64,000 nt of DNA from Brevundimonas bullata. Lineage in GTDB: Bacteria > Pseudomonadota > Alphaproteobacteria > Caulobacterales > Caulobacteraceae. Below the pieces are notes generated by a model that was not told the DNA's origin, made no database searches, and was given only the letters and a program-made list of their open reading frames with translations. The stretch covers positions 124,001-188,000 of the forward strand of contig NZ_JACHLM010000006.1 of the NCBI RefSeq assembly GCF_014207965.1, read 5' to 3'. Shown piece by piece: positions 27,499 to 35,755 of this stretch (positions are counted from its first letter, which is position 1; every line of letters starts with the position of its first letter). The position numbers and the translations under genes are program-made.

Positions 27499-28283
27499 CC
27501 AGCGGGTCCTTTAGGGGGCGCGCCGCCCAGCACCTTCTTCAGATCATTGACGCTGCGCATATGCGTCAGGTCGATGTGCAGCGGCGTGACCGAGATGCGG
27601 CCCTCGTCCATGGCCCGCAGGTCGGTGCCCTCAGCGTGCTCCTGCGGGGCGCCGCGGAAGGCCATCCAGTAGTAGTCGCGACCGCGCAGATCGGTGCGGC
27701 GGATGGCGTGCATCTCGCCGATGTCGCGGAAGCCCTGCTTCGTCACCTCGACCGCCTTGACCAGTTCCGGCGGCAGGTTGGGGAAGTTGACGTTCATGAC
27801 CACGCCGTCCTCCCACTTCTGCTCCAGCAACTTGGCGACGATGCCGGGGGCGAAGGCTTCGGCCGTCTCCCAGTGCGCCACCACGTCGTCGTGGAAGCGT
27901 TCCAGCGACTGCGACAGGGCGATGGAGCGGATGCCGAAGGCCATGCCCTGCAGCGCGCCGGCCACCGTGCCGGAATAGCTGACGTCCTCGCCGACGTTGT
28001 GGCCGCGATTGACGCCCGACAGCACCAGATCGGGCCTCTCGGGCATCAGGTCGTTGACCGCCAGGATGACGCAGTCGGTCGGGGTGCCGGTCACGGCGAA
28101 GCGCTTGTCGCCCAGCTTGTTGACGCGCAGCGGCTCGGTCAGGGTGATCCCCCGGCCCTTGGCCGACTGCTCGGTCTGGGGCGCGACGACCCAGACGTCG
28201 TCCGACAGGGCGCGGGCGATCTTCTCAAGACACTCAAGGCCTTCCGCCTCGATGCCGTCGTCATTGGTGAGGAGGATTCTCAT
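27495..28283 (-). CDS. surE: 5'/3'-nucleotidase SurE
   Basis: A 262-residue metal-dependent phosphatase that acts on nucleoside monophosphates and short polyphosphates. MRILLTNDDGIEAEGL at the N-terminus carries the DD metal site; VAPQTEQSAKGRGIT, TGTPTDCVILAV and LVLSGVNRGHNVGEDVSYSGTVAGA complete the family blocks. The ATG at 28283 is used; a GTG two codons upstream is unlikely. A REP-like palindrome begins seven bases upstream, which leaves little room for a promoter inside the spacer. Confidence 0.96.
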   Translation of the reverse strand: MRILLTNDDGIEAEGLECLEKIARALSDDVWVVAPQTEQSAKGRGITLTEPLRVNKLGDKRFAVTGTPTDCVILAVNDLMPERPDLVLSGVNRGHNVGEDVSYSGTVAGALQGMAFGIRSIALSQSLERFHDDVVAHWETAEAFAPGIVAKLLEQKWEDGVVMNVNFPNLPPELVKAVEVTKQGFRDIGEMHAIRRTDLRGRDYYWMAFRGAPQEHAEGTDLRAMDEGRISVTPLHIDLTHMRSVNDLKKVLGGAPPKGPAG

Positions 28284-28289
28284 AGGCAC

Positions 28290-28328
28290 GTCATCCCGGC
28301 CGTAGCGCAGCGAAGAGCCGGGACCGCC
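28290..28328 (+). repeat. REP-like palindrome, family B (copy 3)
   Basis: GTCATCCCGGC... to GAGCCGGGACCGCC. It pairs in inverted orientation with copy 4, 34 bp away, in the gap between surE and serS. Confidence 0.75.
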
Positions 28329-28362
28329 AGAGGCGCTCCCATTTCAGTCCATTGTGTCTTGA

Positions 28363-28400
28363 GCGGTCCCGGATAGACGCTTCGCGCCTTCCGGGATGAC
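28363..28400 (-). repeat. REP-like palindrome, family B (copy 4)
   Basis: GCGGTCCCGGATAGACGC... to TTCCGGGATGAC, the reverse complement form of the family. Located just downstream of the serS stop, where it could also end serS transcription. Confidence 0.8.
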
Positions 28401-28416
28401 GCTGTAGCGAAAATGG

Positions 28417-29778
<1,362 letters not shown>

Positions 29779-29805
29779 CTAAGCGCCAAACACGCCTTCT
29801 TGGCT

Positions 29806-29844
29806 GTCATCCCGGAAAGCGCGCAGCGCTTATCCGGGACCGCC
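29806..29844 (+). repeat. REP-like palindrome, family B (copy 5)
   Basis: GTCATCCCGGAAAGCGC... to TATCCGGGACCGCC, the best match to copy 1. It forms an inverted pair with copy 6 across 47 bp. The pair fills most of the 229-bp gap upstream of serS. Confidence 0.8.
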
Positions 29845-29891
29845 GGAAGCGCCGTCGGTCAGATTCCCAAACCCAAGCCGCAGCGCCTTGT

Positions 29892-29929
29892 GCGGTCCCG
29901 GATCGCCTCTACGAGGCGTCCGGGATGAC
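29892..29929 (-). repeat. REP-like palindrome, family B (copy 6)
   Basis: GCGGTCCCGGATCGCC... to GTCCGGGATGAC. It ends 10 bp from the stop of the cytochrome b561-YceI gene and may help terminate it. Confidence 0.8.
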
Positions 29930-29938
29930 AGTTAGGGG

Positions 29939-31234
29939 TCAGCGCTTCGCCGTCACCTTGATCTCCACGCCAATCGCCTTGGACACCCAGTCGCCGCCCG
30001 CGTCGGACATCATGCCGAGGTCCAGCGCTGTGCGGTCCAGCTCCAGCTTGCCGGCCACCGTCGCCACGCCGTTCGCCTCGTCAAAGGTGAAGGGCAGAAC
30101 CACGGGCACGGTCGTCGCCTTGATCCGCAGCGTTCCCGTCGCCTCATAGCGGTTCCCGCCCAGAACCTTGAACGAAGTCGTCTCGAACCGTGCCGTTGGA
30201 TAGGCGGTCGGGTCCAACCATTCGGCGCCCGTCAGACTGCCTTCCTGCGTGGCGTCGCCGGTCCTGGCCGTGCCGGTCTTGACCAGAACCACAGCCTTGG
30301 ATCCCGCCAGATCGGCGGGATCGAACCAGACCTGACCCTCCCACTGCTCGAACCGGCCCTTGAAGGCCTTGCCGGCGTGGGTTCCGGTGAATTCGATGGT
30401 CGAGGCCGCCTGATCGATGGTCCAGGCCGTCGCCGTCCCCGGCGCGACCACCGCCTCAGCCTGAGCAGGCGCCGCCGCGGCGTGGGCCTCGGCCCCTGCC
30501 CCGTTCGCTAGAGGCGCAGGCTTGGCCGCGATGCCGCCCGCCACGGCGAGGGCCGCGATGAAGCCCAGTCCGGCCAGACGCTCGGTCCGACGCAGAAGCG
30601 GCTTGGGCTCGGGCGCAGTCCGCCCCTCTCCGTGCTTCAGCACCGGGATCATGTGGGCCAGAACCCCGTCGCGATTGATGAACTGGTGCTTCAGCGCCGC
30701 CCCGACGTGCAGGGCGATCAGCACGACCGCGCCCCAGGCCATCAGCCCATGCGCGCCCATGGCCTGATAGGCCACGGCCCGGCGCAGGCCCGCCGCCGCC
30801 TCTCCGATGAAGGGCAGATGCGGCACGGTGAACAGACCGAACCAGCTGGTCGCCACGGCCAGCGGCGCATCGGTCGCCACGGCCCAACCGGTCGAGACGT
30901 AGAGCCACCCCGTCAGCGGCAGGGCCAGCATCAGGCCATAGAAGGCCGCATGGGTCGCCCGCGCCGCAAACGTCTCCCAGGTCTTCATCTCGGCCGGCAT
31001 TCCCGGCGTCCGGTGCGTCAGCCGCCAGGCCAGCCGCAGCGCCGTCAGCGCCAGGATCAGAAAGCCCACCGACTTGTGGATTTGGAACACGCGATAGGCC
31101 AGCGCCTGTTGTCCCGTCTCGTTGATCGCCTCGCTCATCCACCAGCCCATCGGGATCATGGCGAAGATGGCGACCGCGATGGCCCAGTGCAGGGCGATGG
31201 CGACGGGGGTGTAGCGGCTGGCGGATGCGGACAT
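29939..31234 (-). CDS. cytochrome b561 - YceI fusion protein
   Basis: A 431-residue fusion. Residues about 1-185 are a four-helix cytochrome b561 (CybB type) with heme-ligand histidines in ALHWAIAV, QIHKSVGF and ALHVGAALKHQF. After a linker and a further hydrophobic segment (about 218-240), residues about 265-431 form a YceI domain (WTIDQAASTIEFTGTHAGKAFKGRFEQWEG), a lipocalin-like periplasmic fold that binds isoprenoid quinones. The pairing suggests quinone-linked electron transfer, but the exact reaction is unknown. A separate YceI lipoprotein gene is immediately upstream on the same strand, after a terminator. Confidence 0.9.
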   Translation of the reverse strand: MSASASRYTPVAIALHWAIAVAIFAMIPMGWWMSEAINETGQQALAYRVFQIHKSVGFLILALTALRLAWRLTHRTPGMPAEMKTWETFAARATHAAFYGLMLALPLTGWLYVSTGWAVATDAPLAVATSWFGLFTVPHLPFIGEAAAGLRRAVAYQAMGAHGLMAWGAVVLIALHVGAALKHQFINRDGVLAHMIPVLKHGEGRTAPEPKPLLRRTERLAGLGFIAALAVAGGIAAKPAPLANGAGAEAHAAAAPAQAEAVVAPGTATAWTIDQAASTIEFTGTHAGKAFKGRFEQWEGQVWFDPADLAGSKAVVLVKTGTARTGDATQEGSLTGAEWLDPTAYPTARFETTSFKVLGGNRYEATGTLRIKATTVPVVLPFTFDEANGVATVAGKLELDRTALDLGMMSDAGGDWVSKAIGVEIKVTAKR

Positions 31235-31255
31235 GACTGAACTCGCAGACTACTC

Positions 31256-31290
31256 AAAGAAAAACGGGCGGGACCGTCCGGCCCCGCCCG
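31256..31290 (-). terminator. Rho-independent terminator of the YceI lipoprotein gene
   Basis: On the minus strand a GC stem (31290-31265, CGGGCGGGGCC with GGTCCCGCCCG) is followed by TTTTTCTTT (31264-31256). It separates the YceI lipoprotein gene from the downstream fusion gene. Confidence 0.8.
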
Positions 31291-31305
31291 CTCATTCATC
31301 CTGGC

Positions 31306-32019
31306 TTAGGCGGCTGGGGCTGCGACAGCCGCCGGCGCCACCTGCTGCAGGAATTCGCCGTCGAAGCGGATGGTGGTTTCATCACCCACCGGACCGACCG
31401 GCATGCCGAAGTCCGAGCGCTTGAACTTGCCTTCAGCCGCGAAGCCGAGGGTCGGGACCTGCATAAAGGGGTGCTTCTCGATCTCGCCGCTAAAGGTGGC
31501 GTCCAGCGTCACCGGCTTGGTCACGCCCAGGAAGGTCAAGTCGCCCGTCACCTTGGCCGTGCGCGGGCCGGTCAGCTCGACCTTGGTGGACTTGAAGGTG
31601 ATCTGCGGGAAGGCGCCGGCGTTCAGGAAGTTCTTGTTCTTGGCGATGTCCTCGCTCCAGCTCTTGAAGCCCGAGCCCGCGTGGGTGCCGGTGTAGTCGC
31701 CCGGATAGTTGGCGTCGACCGAGGTCGGGTCGATGCTGACTTCGACGGCGCTGTTGGCCAGGTTGGCCGGGTCCAGCGTGATCTTCGCGTCAAACTTGTT
31801 GAAGCGGGCGGTGTAGTTCGAAATCGTGTTGTGGCCGATCGACCACTGCAGCGAGGCGTGGGTCGGGTCCATGACATAGACGCCGGCCGGGGCCTTCAGC
31901 TCGACCGGAGCGGTCGAAGCGGCGTCAGCGGCCGGCGCGCCCGACTTATCGGCGGCGGGGCTGCAGGCGGCTAGCAGGGCGGCGGCGGAAACGGCCAGAA
32001 TGGCGGCTTTGATCTTCAT
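31306..32019 (-). CDS. YceI family lipoprotein
   Basis: A 237-residue protein with a lipoprotein signal (lipobox LLAAC near residue 19) and a YceI domain that starts with GVYVMDPTHASLQWSIGHNTISNYTARFNKFDAKIT. The fold is a lipocalin-like barrel that binds long isoprenoid chains. The Ala/Asp-rich stretch after the lipidated Cys is a spacer, and another Ala/Val-rich tail ends the protein. It is next to the b561-YceI fusion and may share a ligand, but it has its own terminator and a divergent promoter region shared with mutL. Confidence 0.9.
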   Translation of the reverse strand: MKIKAAILAVSAAALLAACSPAADKSGAPAADAASTAPVELKAPAGVYVMDPTHASLQWSIGHNTISNYTARFNKFDAKITLDPANLANSAVEVSIDPTSVDANYPGDYTGTHAGSGFKSWSEDIAKNKNFLNAGAFPQITFKSTKVELTGPRTAKVTGDLTFLGVTKPVTLDATFSGEIEKHPFMQVPTLGFAAEGKFKRSDFGMPVGPVGDETTIRFDGEFLQQVAPAAVAAPAA

Positions 32020-32201
32020 GGGGAGGGACCTCGTTCAATGTTCAGGACTGGACACGAGGCCCAGATACGGTTCGTCTGTCCGTCGGCGCGCCGCTCGGAC
32101 TGCAACAGTATAAGTTGCGATTGCTGACCTTCAAGCCCCGTTCGCGCAAAAATGCGGATTGAGGTGCGCCCTGCGCGCCGTCCGCCTATCTTGCGACTCA
32201 C

Positions 32202-34115
32202 ATGCCCATTCGCCGCCTCCCCCCCGAAACCGTCAACCGCATCGCCGCCGGCGAGGTGGTCGAACGCCCCGCCAGCGCCATCAAGGAACTGGTCGAGAAC
32301 GCGCTGGACGCGGGGGCTTCGCGCGTCGAGATCCAGGCGGACGGCGGCGGCCTGACCCGCATCCTGATCGCCGACGACGGCAAGGGCATCCCGAAAGACG
32401 AGCTGCCGCTGGCCGTCGAACGCCACGCCACGTCCAAGCTGGAGCCCGACGACGCGGGCGACGTGGACCTGCTGCGCATCCACACCCTCGGCTTCCGCGG
32501 CGAGGCCCTGCCCTCCATCGGCTCGGTCGCGCGGCTGACCATCACCACCCGCGCCCGCGACGAGGCCGACGCCTGGGCCGTCACCGTGGACGGCGGCGAT
32601 CAGCGCCCGGTGGCCCCCGCCGGCTTCCCGGGCCCGCACGGCGCGCGGGTCGAGGTCCGCGACCTGTTCTACGCCACGCCCGCCCGGCTCAAGTTCATGA
32701 AGTCCGAGCGGTCCGAGGCCATGGCCATCTCGGAAGAGATCAAGCGTCAGGCCATGGCCCACGAAGCCGTGGCCTTCACCCTGTCGCTGGACGGCAAGGT
32801 GACGCTGCGCCTGCCCGCCGAGCATCCGGGCTTCGAAGGCCGCCTGAAACGCCTCGGCGCCCTGCTGGGCCGCGACTTCGAGGCCAACGCCCTGCTGATT
32901 GATCAGGAGCGCGACGGCGTGCGCCTGTCCGGCTATGCGGGCCTGCCCACCTATTCGCGCGGCAATGCGGCGCACCAGTTCCTGTTCGTCAACGGCCGCC
33001 CGGTGCGCGACCGCCTGCTGCAGGGCGCATTACGCGGCGCCTACGCCGACTTCCTGGCCCGCGACCGCCACCCGGCGGCGGCCCTTTTCCTCGACATCGA
33101 CCCGCTCTACGTCGACGTCAACGTCCACCCCGCCAAGGCCGAGGTCCGCTTTCGCGACCCGGCCCTGGTTCGCGGTCTGATCGTCGGCGCCCTGCGCCAC
33201 GCCCTGCACGCCGCCGGTCACCGCGCCTCGACCACGGTCGCCGCCGACGCCCTGTCCGGCTTCCGCCCCCACACAGGCGAGGCCCTCTACAGCCCCACCT
33301 CGCCCTCGGCCCAATCGTTCGGGAACGCCGCGCCCGGCTGGAGCGGCTGGCAGGGCTGGTCGCAACCGGCCGCCGCCGCCCAGAATCTGCCGGGCCTCAA
33401 CGAACGCTCCGCCCGCGTCGAACACACCTGGAGCGGCCAGGCCGCCGCCCCCAGCTTCCGCACGCTTGGCGAAATCCAGGCCGAGCATGCGGGCCAGATC
33501 GCGCCCGGCGCCCCGCCGCCCGCCGACCTCATCGACTACCCCCTCGGCGCCGCCCGCGCCCAACTGCACGGTACCTATATCGTCGCCCAGACCCGCGACG
33601 GCCTGGTCGTGGTCGATCAGCACGCCGCCCACGAACGCCTCGTCTATGAGCGGATGAAGACGCAGATGGCGACCGGCGCCGTCACCCGTCAGGCCCTGCT
33701 GACCCCCGAGGTGGTCGAACTGGACCCCGCCGAGGCCGAGCGCGTCGCCGCCAAGGCCGATGAACTGGCCGAAATGGGCCTGATCGTCGAGGCCTTCGGC
33801 GTCGGCGCTGTGCTGGTCCGCGAGACCCCGGCGCTTCTGGGCGACACCGATGTTCAGGGCCTGATCCGCGACATCGCCGACGATCTGTCCGAACACGGCG
33901 CCGCCCTGTCGCTGAAGGAGCGGATGGCCGAGGTCTGCGGCACCATGGCCTGCCACGGCAGCGTCCGCGCCGGCCGCGTCCTCAGCGCCCCCGATATGAA
34001 CGCCCTGCTCCGCCAGATGGAGGCCACGCCCCACTCCGGCCAGTGCAACCACGGCCGTCCGACCTATGTGGAGCTGAAACTTAACGACCTCGAGAAGCTG
34101 TTCGGGCGGCGTTGA
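32202..34115 (+). CDS. mutL: DNA mismatch repair protein MutL
   Basis: A 637-residue GHKL ATPase linking MutS mismatch recognition to strand incision. The N-terminal ATPase has [37 protein letters not shown] and [12 protein letters not shown]. The C-terminal dimerisation domain contains [15 protein letters not shown] and, near the end, [13 protein letters not shown] and [11 protein letters not shown], segments that belong to the metal-dependent endonuclease set of MutL proteins in species without MutH. The DQHAxxER motif of the nuclease is readable, so it probably nicks DNA itself. Confidence 0.96.
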   Translation: MPIRRLPPETVNRIAAGEVVERPASAIKELVENALDAGASRVEIQADGGGLTRILIADDGKGIPKDELPLAVERHATSKLEPDDAGDVDLLRIHTLGFRGEALPSIGSVARLTITTRARDEADAWAVTVDGGDQRPVAPAGFPGPHGARVEVRDLFYATPARLKFMKSERSEAMAISEEIKRQAMAHEAVAFTLSLDGKVTLRLPAEHPGFEGRLKRLGALLGRDFEANALLIDQERDGVRLSGYAGLPTYSRGNAAHQFLFVNGRPVRDRLLQGALRGAYADFLARDRHPAAALFLDIDPLYVDVNVHPAKAEVRFRDPALVRGLIVGALRHALHAAGHRASTTVAADALSGFRPHTGEALYSPTSPSAQSFGNAAPGWSGWQGWSQPAAAAQNLPGLNERSARVEHTWSGQAAAPSFRTLGEIQAEHAGQIAPGAPPPADLIDYPLGAARAQLHGTYIVAQTRDGLVVVDQHAAHERLVYERMKTQMATGAVTRQALLTPEVVELDPAEAERVAAKADELAEMGLIVEAFGVGAVLVRETPALLGDTDVQGLIRDIADDLSEHGAALSLKERMAEVCGTMACHGSVRAGRVLSAPDMNALLRQMEATPHSGQCNHGRPTYVELKLNDLEKLFGRR

Positions 34116-34132
34116 TGATGCCCATATAAATC

Positions 34133-34159
34133 CGCTCATCCCCGCGAAGGCCGGGATCC
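34133..34159 (+). repeat. REP-like palindrome, family A (copy 2)
   Basis: A 27-bp element that is the inverted copy (26 of 27 bases) of the one at 34234-34260. The two arms enclose 74 bp in the gap between mutL and the phosphatase gene. Confidence 0.8.
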
Positions 34160-34233
34160 GGATCATATGGCGGGACGATGGATCCTAAGGCCTGCATTGC
34201 GCCTTCTGAGCTGGGCGGTGCGTCTTACAATCT

Positions 34234-34260
34234 GGATCCCGGCCTTCGCCGGGATGAGCG
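34234..34260 (-). repeat. REP-like palindrome, family A (copy 3)
   Basis: Inverted partner of copy 2; each copy is itself a palindrome (arms ATCCCGGC and GCCGGGAT). It ends 12 bp before the phosphatase start codon. Confidence 0.8.
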
Positions 34261-34272
34261 AAAAGAGGTCCA

Positions 34273-34740
34273 ATGCCCCCCTCCGTCCTCTTCGTCTGTC
34301 TCGGCAACATCTGTCGCTCGCCGCTGGCCGAGGCCGCCTTCCGCGAAGAGGCCCGCCGCCTGAAGCTGAACGTCGTCGCGGATTCCGCCGGCACTGGCGA
34401 CTGGCACGTCGGCTCTCCGCCCGACCCGCGCGCCCAGGCCGTGGCGCGCAAGAACGGCGTCGACATCTCTGCCCTGCGCGGCCGTCAGGTGAAGCCCGCC
34501 GACTTCCGCCGCTTCACCCACATCGTCGCCTTGGACGAGGACAACCTCGCCCACCTGCGCCGCCTCGCGCCGCCAGACGCCACCGCCGACCTCAGCTTGC
34601 TGCTCGATCACCTCGAAGGCCGCGAGGGCCAGCCGGTGGCCGATCCCTATTTCGGCGACGACGACGGTTTCGACGTCACCTGGGCGGATGTCTTCGTCGG
34701 CGCGCGTGGTCTGGCCCAGAAGCTGCGCCGGGGCGATTGA
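34273..34740 (+). CDS. low molecular weight protein-tyrosine phosphatase
   Basis: A 155-residue cytosolic phosphatase. The P-loop VCLGNICRS (residues 8-16) gives the CX5R catalytic site with C9 and R15, and the general acid loop DPYFGDDDGF supplies the Asp. Other family features are DSAGTGDWHVGSPPDPRA. Targets may be phosphotyrosine on kinases or exopolysaccharide regulators, but no such genes are nearby, so the substrate is unknown. Confidence 0.95.
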   Translation: MPPSVLFVCLGNICRSPLAEAAFREEARRLKLNVVADSAGTGDWHVGSPPDPRAQAVARKNGVDISALRGRQVKPADFRRFTHIVALDEDNLAHLRRLAPPDATADLSLLLDHLEGREGQPVADPYFGDDDGFDVTWADVFVGARGLAQKLRRGD

Positions 34741-34793
34741 AACCGGGCCAAGGCCTCGCTATCTCTCGCCCCCTCACCTGTTGGGACTGTTTA

Positions 34794-34849
34794 TGTCTGA
34801 GAATGTGTTCACGGCCTGAGGCCCGGACGCTGAAAACCCGTCCGAGGCC
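34794..34849 (+). promoter_or_regulatory. possible structured leader of yjhX
   Basis: The 178-bp gap before yjhX holds an 8-codon frame (34794-34820, reading MSENVFTA then stop). It is followed at once by a hairpin: GGCC-CGGACG (34820-34829), 9-base loop, CGTCCG-A-GGCC (34839-34849). The layout looks like a leader peptide plus attenuator or a small RNA. There is no U-tract. It is a suggestion from pattern only. Confidence 0.3.
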
Positions 34850-34918
34850 GCCCGTACCGCCCCGCGTCTGAATGATCGACGCCGGGCGCACGCTGACGCC
34901 TGTCCCGGACAATCTGAA

Positions 34919-35194
34919 ATGAACATCTCCCGTGCGGAACAACGCACGCTCCACGCCCTGGCCCAGGGCGGTCGCATCCTGCTGGAACGCGACGAACAGG
35001 GCCGCATCATCGCCGCCCGCTGCTTCACCCGCGAAGGCTGGGTGCTGGACGGCTGCGATCTCGAGCAATGGCGCAGCCTGAAACGCAAGGGCGTCATCAA
35101 GTCGCGCAACGGCGGCCCCTATGTCGTCAATCGCGACGGCCTGACCCGCCTGCGCAGCCAGTTGGACAACCGGACCTCAGGCCGCGGCTTCTAG
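34919..35194 (+). CDS. yjhX: YjhX family protein (UPF0386, putative toxin)
   Basis: A 91-residue protein matching YjhX along its whole length: MNISRAEQRTLHALAQGGRI, a central GWVLDGCDLEQWRSLKRKGVIKS and the end GGPYVVNRDGLTRLRSQLDNR. The fold looks like a winged helix. In E. coli YjhX is described as a toxin paired with YjhQ, a GNAT protein; no such partner is adjacent here (the nearest GNAT gene is about 3.2 kb away and unrelated in position), so an orphan house-keeping role is as likely. Its last 18 bases overlap the convergent rsmD. Confidence 0.85.
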   Translation: MNISRAEQRTLHALAQGGRILLERDEQGRIIAARCFTREGWVLDGCDLEQWRSLKRKGVIKSRNGGPYVVNRDGLTRLRSQLDNRTSGRGF

Positions 35195-35752
35195 CGCCCT
35201 GAGGAAGAGGACGCGCGCGGCGCCATAGTCACGCGCGTCCAAACGCTCGTATCCCGGCGTGTCGATGTCCGGCTCGTCCGAGCCGCGCTCGAACACCACG
35301 ATGGCGCCAGGCTTCAGCCAGCCGCCCTCCAGCAGTCCCGCCAGCGTCTGTTCGCCCAGGCCCTTGGCGTAGGGCGGATCGAGGAAGGCGACGTCGAAGG
35401 CCTCGCCCACCGAACCCGGGCGCTCGCCCAGGTCCGTGGCGCTGCGACGATGCACCCGCGCCCGTCCGAACAGGCCATAGGCGTCCATGTTCTCGCGGAT
35501 CACCCCGCGGGCCCCGTCATCCGTCTCGACAAAGACGGCGAAGGCCGCCCCGCGCGACAGGGCCTCGAATCCCAGGGCGCCCGACCCGGCGTAGATGTCC
35601 ATGACTCGCGCCTCGTGCAGGCTCTCGCCCCACGAGGCGTGTTCCAGCACGTTGAAGATGGCCTGACGCGCCCGGTCAGAGGTCGGGCGCGTATTCTGTC
35701 CCTCGGGCGCGAGGATGGCGCGGCCCTTCAGGCTGCCCGCAACAATCCGCAC
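35177..35752 (-). CDS. rsmD: 16S rRNA (guanine(966)-N(2))-methyltransferase RsmD
   Basis: A 191-residue SAM-dependent methyltransferase. It starts MRIVAGSLKGRAILAPEG, followed by RPTSDRARQAIFNVLEH, the SAM-binding VMDIYAGSGALGFEALSRGA and the catalytic NPPY-type motif read as DPPYAKG. It modifies G966 in the 30S subunit. It lies 3 bp after the rluB-type gene, so the two rRNA modification genes form one operon. Confidence 0.95.
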   Translation of the reverse strand: MRIVAGSLKGRAILAPEGQNTRPTSDRARQAIFNVLEHASWGESLHEARVMDIYAGSGALGFEALSRGAAFAVFVETDDGARGVIRENMDAYGLFGRARVHRRSATDLGERPGSVGEAFDVAFLDPPYAKGLGEQTLAGLLEGGWLKPGAIVVFERGSDEPDIDTPGYERLDARDYGAARVLFLRALEAAA

Positions 35753-35755
35753 GGC

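Noticed and set aside
32101..32118. Inverted repeat TGCAAC-N7-GTTGCG between the YceI gene and mutL
   Set aside because: Arms are short and imperfect, and no regulator is nearby; not enough to call an operator.
32152..32902. Alternative frames at the mutL start
   Set aside because: Arg/Pro-rich translations typical of off-frame reading; the MutL ATPase motifs define the real frame.
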